NCBI GenBank assembly: GCA_051294375.1
Contig: CM119265.1
Coordinates: 4,648,421-4,712,420, forward strand
DNA from: Paraspadella gotoi
Lineage: Eukaryota; Chaetognatha
Length of the DNA: 64,000 nucleotides
Direction of reading: 5' to 3'
The notes under the pieces: generated by a model
What the model was told of the DNA's origin: nothing
Databases searched by the model: none
The model's input: the letters and a program-made list of their open reading frames with translations, nothing else
Program-made: the position numbers and the translations under genes
Shown here: positions 46,531-58,649 of the stretch, one piece after another
Layout: every line of letters begins with the position of its first letter
Numbering within the stretch: the first letter of the stretch is position 1

Positions 46531-47904
46531 CCCGAACGACGGAGCAAAACGAGAAGAATGATGAAGAAGAAAGCATATGGAGCGAGAAGACGTTACAGGA
46601 TGCCGCTAGTGGGTGGAAGCAAATGGGGAGTAATGGACCCCGTGGGGATATGAAGACGGAGAGAGGGGGGAAGAGTGGTCATCGGTTGTGCACTGTGCAG
46701 GGGGGGGCGGAGCAAACGGCGAATGAGAGACCAATGAGGCGAATTATGAAAGGGTTGGGGTCTGCGATGAAATTGCTGAGCTGGAGACAGGGAATTATCT
46801 TGACCGGGCCCAGTCCAGAGTGGCTAATACCTTTCCGTTCTGAAGAGACAGGAGTCGTCTCGCTGAAGTTGTCTCACTGAAAACGTCTCACTGGAGTCGT
46901 CCCCGCTTTTGCCATCCACATGTCTGACCCGGGAAATCTGCAGCTGAAGTCGCTGACGCTCCGCCAGAACGATCGCTGCTGACGCGTTTCCGTCGCTGCC
47001 AATTTCGATCGAAACGCTGACCCCGAGATTGGGCTACCCTTGGCGCCTCCCGTCCGTTCCTCGGTTGCCGCGCTCGCTTCGTCCGTTTTTGTGTAGGTCG
47101 CACGTCGCCGCTGCTCAGCCGTCCGCGCCTGCCGCCCTTCTCCAGACTCGGCCTTTCCTTCCGCGCCTCTCGCGGCCGCCTCCTGCTTGCCTCTCAGTCC
47201 CGTCCGCGCTCCTCTCTCTATCATTCGCACCGCCCGCTCGCCGGCCCGAACCCAACTCCGCCCATTTTCCCTACCTCTCGCCGTCGTTCCTCCGTCCGTC
47301 GCTGAGAATCGTCCTTCGCGCCGCTGTCGCTGTGTGTAAATCTTTATATTTCATCGTATCCTATTTCATGTCCGCTATCTCTCCTCTGTTTGCGCATCGC
47401 CATTCTGGTACGCCTCTCCCGGCATGTAGAATATCGCAGCTATCTGCATCCGTTTCTTCTTTTATTCCATATTCTCGCGTATTGTTATTGAAACGCGTCT
47501 GTGTGGCAGCTCCGTTTGCAGCATATTCGATGTCCCACTTGTTTTGGTGGACAAAGATCCACTTGGAGTGGGATTAAGAGGACAGGAGTTTGACGGTCTA
47601 TAGTGGCCGATTGTTTCTGGCATCGTTTTCTCCTTTTTTATGACATCTAGTAGCCGGTTTATATATCGCCGACGCTGACGCTGACCCCCCCCCCTCACTT
47701 TGATATCCCTCTAAATGTTGATAACCGCAAGCCTCCTTTTTTTTCCTCGTCTGCTTCGTCGTCGTATTCTCCCTTTTTTTTTGTCTTCGTTTTCTTCTTC
47801 TCATTTGTTCCTTTCATTTGGTTCATTTCATTTTCTTGCCGTGGCAAGTGACTCAAAATGAAATAACCATTAGGCCGCCATGGAGATTCTTTCACTCGGT
47901 ATGC
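46531..47904. other. CpG-rich patch without an identifiable gene
   Basis: 46870-47340 is GC- and CpG-rich, with overlapping open frames on both strands (118 codons minus, 182 codons plus from 47029). GC-rich DNA lacks stop codons, so these are weak evidence. It could be a CpG-island promoter. 47330-47900 is ordinary DNA with T-rich runs. Confidence 0.4.
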
Positions 47905-48364
47905 TCTCTCTCTCTCTCTCTCNNNNNNNNNNNNNNNNNNNNNNNNNNNNNNNNNNNNNNNNNNNNNNNNNNNNNNNNNNNNNNNNNNNNNNNNNNNNNN
48001 NNNNNNNNNNNNNNNNNNNNNNNNNNNNNNNNNNNNNNNNNNNNNNNNNNNNNNNNNNNNNNNNNNNNNNNNNNNNNNNNNNNNNNNTCCCTCTCACTGT
48101 TTCTTCTCCACCTCTTTTTCGCTCTCCCCCTCAATCTTCCTCTGAGTTGAACTAATGGTCATTTGTTTTTGTTTATATATTATTTTCTTTATTATCGCTC
48201 CGCGTGTAACTAACGACCTCGTTTGTCTTGTACTGCAATATGTAGACTTCACGTCCGGTCCCCCATTTCTAGCTTATGTACAAGTAGATATTTTTCTCTT
48301 TGTAATGCCAGCGGTTGTGCGGGGTTGTTTGCGGAATGTGGTCGGACATTAGCAAATCTCTCTC

Positions 48365-48408
<44 letters not shown>

Positions 48409-49543
48409 TCTCTCTTTCTTTCTCTCATTGTAGTTCGCGGTTTTTTAGTTTTTCCCTTTCGTATGAATCATTTGCGCGTCTGCCTTTTTTTCCCCGTTTT
48501 TTTGCTTTTTTCTATATTTCTTTTTGTATTTTATTCTTTAGGTGTTTTTTTTTTAAACGTTTTTTCACAGCTCATTTCTTTTCTGCTCTTTCCTCTTTTT
48601 TCCTATTTTTTTCGTAACCTTCACTCTTTCCTTCTCATTGTTCACTGTTTCTTTCCTTACCTTTCCTTTCTTTTCTTTCCTTTTTTGTCTCTCCTACCCT
48701 TCCTTCTCCATTCTTTTTCCTCCAACCTAACTCATAAAAGACGTCACGTTTTTTTCCTTAAAACCGCCAAAAAAAAAAAAAGCTCAAAAAAATTAGGTCG
48801 AGCATTAAAAGGCATTATTCTCGTTGCTCTTTTGTCATCCTTCTCCCGACANNNNNNNNNNNNNNNNNNNNNNNNNNNNNNNNNNNNNNNNNNNNNNNNN
48901 NNNNNNNNNNNNNNNNNNNNNNNNNNNNNNNNNATTTTACAGAAACCTAAAGAATAACATTTGTCGAATATTTAAATGAAACTATTCATTCCCAAAGGTC
49001 AATTAAAACATCATGCTTAACCAATATTTTTAATTAGCTAATTAGAGTCCAGTATTTTTAATTTTAGGAATTGAAAAATAATGCAGAATTTTCTTTTAAT
49101 TCGTTTTTTCAGTTGAATTTTTAAATGTTACTTTTTTTAAAAAAGCGATGCTTCTAAAACTCTTTTTTTTTTTGTCGCGTCGGGGGCGGAGTCAAAGCCG
49201 CTCTCTCCCCTCCCTTCGTCTGGTTCTCGTTACTTCGGCATCGTCTTCCGCTTTTTCGTCGTCGTCGTCGTCGCTGTCGTCGTCCTCATTATCGACGTCT
49301 TCCGAGTCTTCTCGCTCCNNNNNNNNNNNNNNNNNNNNNNNNNNNNNNNNNNNNNNNNNNNNNNNNNNNNNNNNNNNNNNNNNNNNNNNNNNNNNNNNNN
49401 NNNNNNNNNNNNNNNNNNNNNNNNNNNNNNNNNNNNNNNNNNNNNNNNNNNNNNNNNNNNNNNNNNNNNNNNNNNNNNNNNNNNNNNNNNNNNNNNNNNN
49501 NNNNNNNNNNNNNNNNNNNNNNNNNNNNNNNNNNNNNNNNNNN
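47905..49543. other. Three gaps with CT tracts and T-rich DNA
   Basis: CT at 47905-47922 then N at 47923-48087; CT at 48356-48425; N at 48852-48933; a (CGT)n patch at 49256-49284 then N at 49319-49543. No supported gene in between. A hydrophobic 65-codon frame at 48155-48352 lacks an ATG start. Confidence 0.7.
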
Positions 49544-50044
49544 CTCGCACTCACCCTCTCCCTCTCTTCTTTCTCTTTTATTATTTAACTCGCAAGAACT
49601 TAAAATAAAAAAAATGTAACAAACTCAAAAAACGCACAACTTAAAAAAAAACAAACAAAAAAAACCTTTTCAGCTTCCAAAATGTGTCGATAACAAAACG
49701 ACTAATGGACTCAAAACCATCGCCTCTCATCGAGTTTTCTCTAAAAAAAATTCATCTCCGAAATTTTCTTTCGCGTTTTATCGTTTTTGTTTTTTTTTTA
49801 ACATTTCTTTTTAAACGTTCGATCTCCTTTATTTTTTAAACCTTTTTCTCTTCCTTCTCCATCGACTCTTTCTCTCACCTCGTAAAACTTGTTACTTCTT
49901 CTTCAAGGTCGACTTTCCTTTTATTTCCTTTCTCTTTTCTCCGCCGCCAGCGACTCTGCGGCGGCTGGAAAATCCGTTATATCCTATTGTTTGAAAAAAA
50001 TATTAACGCTGTATTATTTATCTCTTTTCTCTCTCTCTCACCAG
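49544..50044. other. AT-rich DNA preceding an acceptor
   Basis: A-runs to 49680, then T-rich DNA. Nothing gene-like before the pyrimidine tract at 50020-50044. Confidence 0.4.
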
Positions 50045-50182
50045 ATGGCAGTTGGAGACAATCGTGCGGACATTTTCCTGCTTATCAGCTCGTTGCCAGA
50101 CGGACGTCACGAATTAAACTCTCATTGTCGCCGCCAGTCGCCGCCGCCATCGTCGCCGCCGTCGCCGTCCGCGTCGCCGTAA
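50045..50182 (+). CDS. Candidate terminal exon, unknown product
   Basis: Begins right after a strong acceptor (TCTTTTCTCTCTCTCTCACCAG, AG at 50043-50044) and is open in phase 0 for 45 codons to TAA. The first half has mixed composition (MAVGDNRADIFLLISSLPDG); the end is Ser/Pro-rich from CGCCGT triplets. Just downstream, 50191-50386 holds another plus frame interrupted once by TAA, ending in KKRILKFLDGESEG and then a stop, so the coding-like signal continues in another frame. An indel-damaged gene end is possible. Confidence 0.28.
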   Translation: MAVGDNRADIFLLISSLPDGRHELNSHCRRQSPPPSSPPSPSASP

Positions 50183-50389
50183 CGACGCCATGAAACGTGA
50201 CGCTCAATAACGCCAAGGATTATTTAGAGGGCGCCGCCTGTGACGCCTCGCGACGCCCTACCGACGAAAATGACGCCTGCGATGGATGCTAAAAGACTCG
50301 CGACGTGAAGAAGCGCATTCTCAAGTTTCTCGACGGCGAAAGCGAAGGCACGACGTCGTCAAGGAATCTGACACACAAACGTCTTTAAC

Positions 50390-50559
50390 GTCTCTATAGT
50401 AGTTAAAAACTAATAAATAACGCGATTGATCTCCGTTAATAAAACAAAAAGAAAAACAATTACTAAAAGATACTACGTAAAAATGACGCTACAACAAGCC
50501 CCCTTCACCGAGTAAAAAAAAACTAAAAAAACGGAAACTTTCCACGCCAAAGTCAAAGG

Positions 50560-50594
<35 letters not shown>

Positions 50595-53452
50595 NNNNNN
50601 NNNNNNNNNNNNNNNNNNNNNNNNNNNNNNNNNNNNNNNNNNNNNNNNNNNNNNNNNNNNNNNNNNNNNNNNNNNNNNNNNNNNNNNNNNNNNNNNNNNN
50701 NNNNNNNNNNNNNNNNNNNNNNNNNNNNNNNNNNNNNNNNNNNNNNNNNNNNNNNNNNNNNNNNNNNNNNNNNNNNNNNNNNNNNNNNNNNNNNNNNNNN
50801 NNNNNNNNNNNNNNNNNNNNNNNNNNNNNNNNNNNNNNNNNNTGTGACAAGTGCGAAAGAATGAAGAGAAGGAAGAGTAGAAGGGGGAAAGGATGCAACG
50901 GGATGCGACGGTGTTTGAGCAGGTTGTANNNNNNNNNNNNNNNNNNNNNNNNNNNNNNNNNNNNNNNNNNNNNNNNNNNNNNNNNNNNNNNNNNNNNNNN
51001 NNNNNNNNNNNNNNNNNNNNNNNNNNNNNNNNNNNNNNNNNNNNNNNNNNNNNNNNNNNNNNNNNNNNNNNNNNNNNNNNNNNNNNNNNNNNNNNNNNNN
51101 NNNNNNNNNNNNNNNNNNNNNNNNNNNNNNNNNNNNNNNNNNNNNNNNNNNNNNNNNNNNNNNNNNNNNNNNNNNNNNNNNNNNNNNNNNNNNNNNNNNN
51201 NNNNNNNNNNNNNNNNNNNNNNNNNNNNNNNNNNNNNNNNNNNNNNNNNNNNNNNNNNNNNNNNNNNNNNNNNNNNNNNNNNNNNNNNNNNNNNNNNNNN
51301 NNNNNNNNNNNNNNNNNNNNNNNNNNNNNNNNNNNNNNNNNNNNNNNNNNNNNNNNNNNNNNNNNNNNNNNNNCTTTTTTTCTTTTCTTTTCTCCTTTTC
51401 AATTTTCTTTTTCTCCTCCTCCTCACACTCTTGCTGTCGATTTCGCTCTTGTAACTGTAATCAAAATACATGTTTCTCCAAGTCTATTGTGAGCTTGTAA
51501 TCTTCAGGGATCACGAACGTCGGAGGGTGAGAAATTTCAATTTCAATTTCAATTTCAATTTCAATTTCAATTTCAATTTCAATTTCAATTTCAATTCACG
51601 AAGGTCAGAGGGTGAGAAATTTCAATTCAGGTTCTAAACTCGTTTTTGGTTGTGGTTTGATGTTTTTATAACGGGACCTCTAATTCACTAGCGACTACAA
51701 TAATCAACGCGCAAATCGCTTCAAATAACGAAAAACTGAATTTCTTTAATCGCAGAGCACAGTTCCAATTAAAGTGTATCGTCTTAACTTTCACAAACAG
51801 TATTTCACATCGCTCTTTCCCNNNNNNNNNNNNNNNNNNNNNNNNNNNNNNNNNNNNNNNNNNNNNNNNNNNNNNNNNNNNNNNNNNNNNNNNNNNNNNN
51901 NNNNNNNNNNNNNNNNNNNNNNNNNNNNNNNNNNNNNNNNNNNNNNNNNNNNNNNNNNNNNNNNNNNNNNNNNNNNNNNNNNNNNNNNNNNNNNNNNNNN
52001 NNNNNNNNNNNNNNNNNNNNNNNNNNNNNNNNNNNNNNNNNNNNNNNNNNNNNNNNNNNNNNNNNNNNNNNNNNNNNNGAGAGAGAGAGAGAATCTTGAG
52101 TTAGTCGCCCCGGCGTGCTTTCGGCAAAAGAGATAAAAGTAAAGCGAGAGAGAGAGATGGTTTATATGGTGAAGCGTCATCCGGCGCACCACGGGAGAGC
52201 GCGAGGAGGTGCGGTGAGCGTGGCTCGTGGGTGCATTGTGAATGACGTTAGCGACAGGTGCAAGAAAGGGTGGAACGCGGGAAGATCATTATCGAGGGAA
52301 GAAGATGACGACGTGATAGCGAAGGCCGAAGACGTAGACGTATTTGCGAAGCTGAAAATAAAATTTGAAGAAAATAATAAAGTGATCAACTCAAGTTGAA
52401 AAGAAATCTGTAGAGAACAAAGTTAAAAGATTTAAACGAATTGTTTAGTTTGACATATTTAAAGGTCTTCATCATTTAACTGGAATCTGGAAAAGAGCCT
52501 CTTTCCGGTCGAACCTCAAATCTCTATCGCCACGCCCACCCTTGGACGTACTCCCCCCCTTCCCATCAGGGCCTCTCCCGAAAGACCGGCGTCCTTTCCC
52601 ATCATCGCGCCTGGAAATGACGAGGCGACGCCTGGCGACAGAGAAACCAATTAAGGTCACTCTGCCTATGAAATATATAAACTGATAGAGAGGGAAGANN
52701 NNNNNNNNNNNNNNNNNNNNNNNNNNNNNNNNNNNNNNNNNNNNNNNNNNNNNNNNNNNNNNNNNNNNNNNNNNNNNNNNNNNNNNNNNNNNNNNNNNNN
52801 NNNNNNNNNNNNNNNNNNNNNNNNNNNNNNNNNNNNNNNNNNNNNNNNNNNNNNNNNNNNNNNNNNNNNNNNNNNNNNNNNNNNNNNNNNNNNNNNNNNN
52901 NNNNNNNNNNNNNNNNNNNNNNNNNNNNNNNNNNNNNNNNNNNNNNNNNNNNNNNNNNNNNNNNNNNNNNNNNNNNNNNNNNNNNNNNNNNNNNNNNNNN
53001 NNNNNNNNNNNNNNNNNNNNNNNNNNNNNNNNNNNNNNNNNNNNNNNNNNNNNNNNNNNNNNNNNNNNNNNNNNNNNNNNNNNNNNNNNNNNNNNNNNNN
53101 NNNNNNNNNNNNNNNNNNNNNNNNNNNNNNNNNNNNNNNNNNNNNNNNNNNNNNNNNNNNNNNNNNNNNNNNNNNNNNNNNNNNNNNNNNNNNNNNNNNN
53201 NNNNNNNNNNNNNNNNNNNNNNNNNNNNNNNNNNNNNNNNNNNNNNNNNNNNNNNNNNNNNNNNNNNNNNNNNNNNNNNNNNNNNNNNNNNNNNNNNNNN
53301 NNNNNNNNNNNNNNNNNNNNNNNNNNNNNNNNNNNNNNNNNNNNNNNNNNNNNNNNNNNNNNNNNNNNNNNNNNNNNNNNNNNNNNNNNNNNNNNNNNNN
53401 NNNNNNNNNNNNNNNNNNNNNNNNNNNNNNNNNNNNNNNNNNNNNNNNNNNN
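50390..53452. other. Gap-dominated region
   Basis: N at 50595-50842, 50929-51373, 51822-52078 and 52699-53452, with CT or GA units touching the first and third. The segments between contain a hexamer repeat (51535-51595) and a charged 95-codon frame at 52115-52399 that starts in a GA tract and is not supported as a gene. Confidence 0.8.
51511..51628. repeat. (TTTCAA)10 hexamer repeat between short direct repeats
   Basis: The hexamer tract at 51535-51595 is bordered by CACGAACGTCGGAGGGTGAG and CACGAAGGTCAGAGGGTGAG, two near-identical 20-bp flanks, so the compound unit has itself been duplicated. Confidence 0.92.
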
Positions 53453-54647
53453 AGGGATGGAGCGATGTGAAGTGGAGGAAAAAAAGGTAATAGTTTTGGA
53501 GTTTCACTATTTATGTGAGCGTAGTGCGTGATACGGGTTTAGTATGATTGGTGAATTATGTGAATAATGATGACAACGGAGAATCAGATGGTATCATAGA
53601 AGTAGAAGAACATGGAAAAAGAAAAAGAACAGCTTAGAACTGAGTTATAAAGTTTGAACGCATACGTGGAGCAGAAACCTGAAAACTGACCGAAAAAAGA
53701 AAGAGAGAGAGAGAGCGCCAGAAAAGGATTTTAAAAAAGATTAAAAAAAAGAGAGGGATAGGAAGGGGACAGTAATGGTGATTGAGCGCCACCTTGATAA
53801 TAGAAACTGAAGGCGACGCCGAACAAATGACGCGAAACGGAATAAAAAAAAGTTTAAAAAAAAAATTTAAAAAAAAGACGAAATCGTCTTTTACTAAAAA
53901 TAGAATCTCTCGCAGAGAAACTCGCTCGTGCGAGAAACGCCGAAGAAGATCTCGTTTTAACCCGCGTCGTCTGTAAAGCAAAAACGTCTTCTTTCTATCA
54001 GACAGAACCGTTTATTTTTCAGCAGCGACGACAGTAAAATTGATTTTTTTTATTTGTAAGTAAAAGTATAACAAAATAGTTAGGAAGGGGAATAGTTCTA
54101 TTCTTAGACCCCCCTGTTGATGTGCTTCAATATAATACATATCTCAACAACATTCTAGAGTCCCAGTCATTTATTTCACGCCCATTACTGTCTGTTCATC
54201 CTCTCCTTTCTTCTTCTCCGTACACAAACACGATGAGAGACCGAAAGAGGGAGATGAGGNNNNNNNNNNNNNNNNNNAGGGGGAAAAGGAATTGGCCATT
54301 CTTGGGGTCGCGTTCCTTCGCGTTTTTCTGCCACGCCCATCATCGTACTCGAGCCTCAGACATCCGCGGAATAAAAAAAAAANNNNNNNNNNNNNNNNNN
54401 NNNNNNNNNNNNNNNNNNNNNNNNNNNNNNNNNNNNNNNNNNNNNNNNNNNNNNNNNNNNNNNNNNNNNNNNNNNNNNNNNNNNNNNNNNNNNNNNNNNN
54501 NNNNNNNNNNNNNNNNNNNNNNNNNNNNNNNNNNNNNNNNNNNNNNNNNNNNNNNNNNNNNNNNNNNNNNNNNNNNNNNNNNNNNNNNNNNNNNNNNNNN
54601 NNNNNNNNNNNNNNNNNNNNNNNNNNNNNNNNCTCCCCACTGAGGGA
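53453..54647. other. AT-rich DNA and two gaps
   Basis: N at 54260-54277 and 54383-54632. A Lys/Arg-rich frame at 53782-53976 ends in a basic run; without a start or acceptor it is not called. A run of A precedes the second gap. Confidence 0.6.
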
Positions 54648-54740
54648 ATGGTCTTTTTTTTTTCTGTCGCCCTTTTGATGGTAGTAGATTTGGTAGAAGA
54701 TTTTGAGCGACCGCCAAAAGATGTCGCCGACAGTCAATAA
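54648..54740 (+). CDS. Short open frame with a hydrophobic start, adjoining a gap
   Basis: ATG to TAA, 30 codons: a hydrophobic stretch (MVFFFSVALLMVV) then an acidic, Pro-containing tail (DLVEDFERPPKDVADSQ). The frame is also open upstream to the gap edge at 54633, so this may be the end of an exon hidden in the gap. Too short for identification. Confidence 0.22.
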   Translation: MVFFFSVALLMVVDLVEDFERPPKDVADSQ

Positions 54741-55500
54741 ACAGGGGAAAGAAAAAAACAGGAGACTAACGCGACTTCCGATTTCAGAGTTGGAATTTGA
54801 CTGCGTGATATATCTTTGTTGATTAGATGGGGTACTTATGGAGTCATAAAAAAGGAGATTTAATTTAAAGTATAGAGCCATGTATTCTTGAAGACAAAGT
54901 AGGTTTTAAATGTTTTAAAATAGAATAAATATTGAAACTTAGCTAAGAACATATTAATAAATAAATGTTAAATTTTATCCTGTGCAGTAGAATAATAAAC
55001 TTCTTTAAACTTCTGGCCTCAATAAATAAAGGTTCTTTTTTTAACAAACGAAACAAACTCAAATTTAATCGCGAAAAGGAAAAAAACAATCATTGACAAT
55101 TTTCAAAAAACAAACCCTTCGAAAGCGATTGAAAAATAAAAATCAACAGAACAAAGTGAAAAATTCATAAAAACAAAAAGTAAAAAAAAAAACCCCAAAC
55201 AAACAGACGAAACCAAAAATACAAAGATGAAAATTGAGAAAAAGTAAAACTTAAAAAAAACAAAAACAAAAACAAAAAAAAAACAAAAACAGCTTCGGAA
55301 AGCAAATGATCTCGTTCACATAACTTATTATTGCTCATCTTCGCGATCACGATATAATTTGCCTAATCATAATTTTGACAACATTTCGCACAACGATTAA
55401 TTAATTCCTTGTAACTTTTTTCTGACGAGAAGGACCGATACGTTTATGATATTCTTTTTTTTTTTCCGTCGTCGTTTGTCATCGTGGTCGTCTCAGCGCC
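54741..55500. other. AT-rich noncoding DNA
   Basis: A-runs and AAACAAAC-type sequence. No coding evidence. Confidence 0.55.
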
Positions 55501-55985
55501 TTATCGTCGCGACACCGCCAGCACCTTCACTCGACTTTGCGCCCTCGCTCGAATCCCAGCGACCCGAAATTCGACTCGAATTCGCCCTTCTGAGCCCCTC
55601 ACCCTTCCCTCGGTTGACCCGACCTCTTTCGTCTTTCGATCCGCGCGCCGATTAAAAGAAAACAATTCCCCCCTCACCCCGCTGCCGAATGACTTACCCG
55701 TATTTCCACATCGCGGTTTCCCTTTCCCGATTTGAATAAGAAAAAAAAGAAAAGAAAATCCGACCCACGAATCCAACTTCGAAATAAAAAAAAAAAACTT
55801 TCCCCAAATCTTCGCATTGATCTCGGCGACATCGCAAAACTGAAAAAGAAAAGTAAAACGTAACTTACCCGACGAATCGCCTTCCTTTTCGTCCCGCCAA
55901 TCTCGCCACACCACGTCCGCAGCTGCATCAGCGCCAACAAACTTTGCCAGACCGTTCCCGTGAGAAAAAAAATCTTATCCCACAC
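55501..55985 (-). CDS. Candidate minus-strand gene fragment with two GTAAGT donors
   Basis: A minus frame is open from 55914 to 55501 (137 codons). Inside it are two consensus donors (CGG|GTAAGT at about 55872 and 55697), and a strong acceptor (TTTTACTTTTCTTTTTCAG) ending near 55844, only 29 bp after the first donor. The unspliced frame reads through with protein-like stretches (VVWRDWRDEKEGDSSG; FCDVAEINAKIWGK). Splicing the 29-bp segment would join a second open frame (Trp/Leu-rich, 55985-55873) to the same FCDVAEINAK stretch. The C-terminal part is Arg/Val-rich. No family is recognised, and the start codon is uncertain. Confidence 0.3.
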
Positions 55986-56583
55986 CGAAAAAAATACCTT
56001 CCCTTTCCTAATTTTTTTTTCTCGTCATAAACCAATTTTCTTGTCCACCCTAAACACAATTTTAATACCTTCCTCTTTAGCCCTTCATCTCAATTTTTGT
56101 TTTATATTCTCTTTATTATTGTCAGCAGTGATTTCAATCCTTAATCCTCTCTCTTTATCCCACGGGTTTGATCTAAATTTCTATCCCTTGCCTCCTCGAC
56201 AAGTCAGCAGTGATAGTAATCCCTACCTACTCCCTCACGACCTGTAAATTCCTTACCCTCCCTATCTCAATTCTTCGCACCGGCGATCGACATCCTCCCA
56301 CTCTCCTTACCCGCCAAGTAGACTTTCCCCGCCAGATCGGCATCGATCGACGCCCACGAAATTCCTTACTCCTTCAAAAAAAAAAACAAAAAAACCTTCG
56401 ATATATTTGTGTCCGCTTACTCTTCGGCTGACCCCGTTCGGTTCCCGATCACCGACGCCTCCCCCCCTCCTTCTCTTCCTTCACCTCCTCCGCCACAAGG
56501 ACTTGTATAAACCGAGAGCGAGAGAGCGAGAGAACGAGAGAAAGAGAGAGCGAGAGAGAGAGAGAGTTAGAAAGGAAAAAAAA
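55986..56583. other. C/T-rich upstream region of a candidate gene
   Basis: Mixed pyrimidine-rich DNA with a GA/CGAGAG tract at 56515-56570 directly before the next exon. Possibly promoter and 5' UTR; no specific TATA box is seen. Confidence 0.4.
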
Positions 56584-56821
56584 ATGACCAGCCAAAACAC
56601 GGTTCAAATCTCACCTCGGAAAAACAAACAAACAAAAACATTCCACCTCCTCCTCCACCGCCGCCGCCAAACGCCGCGATCCAAGATGGCGTCGGCGCCA
56701 TCGTCGTTCCCTCGCCACGCCCCGCACGCGTCCCGCGAGCGACACTTCCGGCGGTGGATCATCAATTTCGTCCTCACTTCGTCCATTTGGGTTAATTACA
56801 CCGCGTCTTCACTCGATATCA
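56584..56821 (+). CDS. Candidate first coding exon of a signal-anchor membrane protein
   Basis: ATG at 56584 (A at -3) or the in-frame ATG at 56686 opens a frame that ends one base before a consensus GTGAGT at 56822 (phase 1). The second ATG lies in CCAAGATGGCGTC, matching the YY1-type element common at animal start sites. From 56686 the exon encodes 45 residues: a Ser/Pro/His-rich start, a basic patch (RERHFRRW), then a hydrophobic stretch (IINFVLTSSIWVNY) carrying an N-glycosylation sequon (NYT). Basic then hydrophobic suggests a type II signal anchor. Following exons would fall in the intron and the gap at 57154-58144; a second GTGAGT after 58160 may end one of them. Not assigned to a family. 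Confidence 0.42.
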
Positions 56822-57153
56822 GTGAGTACTTTTTTCTTTTTTTAGTTCTCTCTCTCTCTCTCTCTCTCTCTCCCCCTCTCTCTTCCCGGTTTATTAACGA
56901 GGAAGACTTTATCTTACGAACACGAGCTTCTTCTCTCTTCTTCTCCACCGACTTTTTATGACGCACCGACTTGGGGCGTGTCTTTGCCGCTTAACCGAGA
57001 GAGGGAAGGGGTTAGTAATGGTATTATTGTCATGGCTTATATCTAGCCCGAAAAATTTGGAAACTTGGGAAGAAGACTGCCGAGAACCTTTTTGAGATAA
57101 TGAGTGGAAAAAGTTTAAAAAAAGTATTCAGAATTTGACGTTGCCAAAAAACA
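56822..57153. other. Probable intron start with a CT tract
   Basis: GTGAGTAC then T-rich and (CT)n sequence at 56845-56885, followed by unremarkable DNA to the gap. Confidence 0.4.
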
Positions 57154-58144
57154 NNNNNNNNNNNNNNNNNNNNNNNNNNNNNNNNNNNNNNNNNNNNNNN
57201 NNNNNNNNNNNNNNNNNNNNNNNNNNNNNNNNNNNNNNNNNNNNNNNNNNNNNNNNNNNNNNNNNNNNNNNNNNNNNNNNNNNNNNNNNNNNNNNNNNNN
57301 NNNNNNNNNNNNNNNNNNNNNNNNNNNNNNNNNNNNNNNNNNNNNNNNNNNNNNNNNNNNNNNNNNNNNNNNNNNNNNNNNNNNNNNNNNNNNNNNNNNN
57401 NNNNNNNNNNNNNNNNNNNNNNNNNNNNNNNNNNNNNNNNNNNNNNNNNNNNNNNNNNNNNNNNNNNNNNNNNNNNNNNNNNNNNNNNNNNNNNNNNNNN
57501 NNNNNNNNNNNNNNNNNNNNNNNNNNNNNNNNNNNNNNNNNNNNNNNNNNNNNNNNNNNNNNNNNNNNNNNNNNNNNNNNNNNNNNNNNNNNNNNNNNNN
57601 NNNNNNNNNNNNNNNNNNNNNNNNNNNNNNNNNNNNNNNNNNNNNNNNNNNNNNNNNNNNNNNNNNNNNNNNNNNNNNNNNNNNNNNNNNNNNNNNNNNN
57701 NNNNNNNNNNNNNNNNNNNNNNNNNNNNNNNNNNNNNNNNNNNNNNNNNNNNNNNNNNNNNNNNNNNNNNNNNNNNNNNNNNNNNNNNNNNNNNNNNNNN
57801 NNNNNNNNNNNNNNNNNNNNNNNNNNNNNNNNNNNNNNNNNNNNNNNNNNNNNNNNNNNNNNNNNNNNNNNNNNNNNNNNNNNNNNNNNNNNNNNNNNNN
57901 NNNNNNNNNNNNNNNNNNNNNNNNNNNNNNNNNNNNNNNNNNNNNNNNNNNNNNNNNNNNNNNNNNNNNNNNNNNNNNNNNNNNNNNNNNNNNNNNNNNN
58001 NNNNNNNNNNNNNNNNNNNNNNNNNNNNNNNNNNNNNNNNNNNNNNNNNNNNNNNNNNNNNNNNNNNNNNNNNNNNNNNNNNNNNNNNNNNNNNNNNNNN
58101 NNNNNNNNNNNNNNNNNNNNNNNNNNNNNNNNNNNNNNNNNNNN
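57154..58144. other. Assembly gap (991 N)
   Basis: The largest gap. Open frames across it are meaningless. It lies where further exons of the 56584 candidate would be expected. Confidence 0.99.
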
Positions 58145-58602
58145 GCAATTATCACCGAGGGAGTGAGTATCGGAATTCGATTTGTTTCATTTCTTGGTCC
58201 GTTCGTTTGTTCGACTTCTCTCTTTCTTCGCCTCCCTTCGGCTTTGAATGTCACGTTCCAAAATAATACTCCTTGGTTTCGTGTGACTCTGCCACATGAA
58301 AATAGTTGGAATAATTTGAATAGACATTGCATTATTCAATTTTACTGGAAAAATCCAATAATAAGACAATGACTTATGTTTCAAAGCATTCACTTGGCAT
58401 CAAGTTGGTCCAACACAAAGGGGAGGTGTGCATTTCTTTATGTATATCCGTGGAACGCCTATTATTATTTTTTGGATGACTTACATTTCAGATCGCCGAA
58501 TCTCTATCGTTGCTCTTTAATTATTTAACTTTTGTAGGAGAATAGTTTTTGTGGCTTTTTCGCGAAGTCAAACATACCCCCTGGATTGTTGAAGATAACA
58601 AT

Positions 58603-58649
<47 letters not shown>

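Noticed and set aside
46874-47577. Genes in the CpG-rich patch (118 codons minus, 182 codons plus)
   Set aside because: High GC lowers stop frequency, both strands are open, and composition is Pro/Arg/Ala-rich without motifs.
51535-51595. CRISPR-like regularity
   Set aside because: A simple hexamer tract with no spacers.
52115-52399. Charged 95-codon frame
   Set aside because: It begins beside a GA tract at a gap edge, lacks splice or domain support, and the antisense strand is open as well.
57030-58332. Frames of 343-405 codons
   Set aside because: They consist almost entirely of N. The same applies to frames across 50929-51373, 52699-53452 and 43091-43423.
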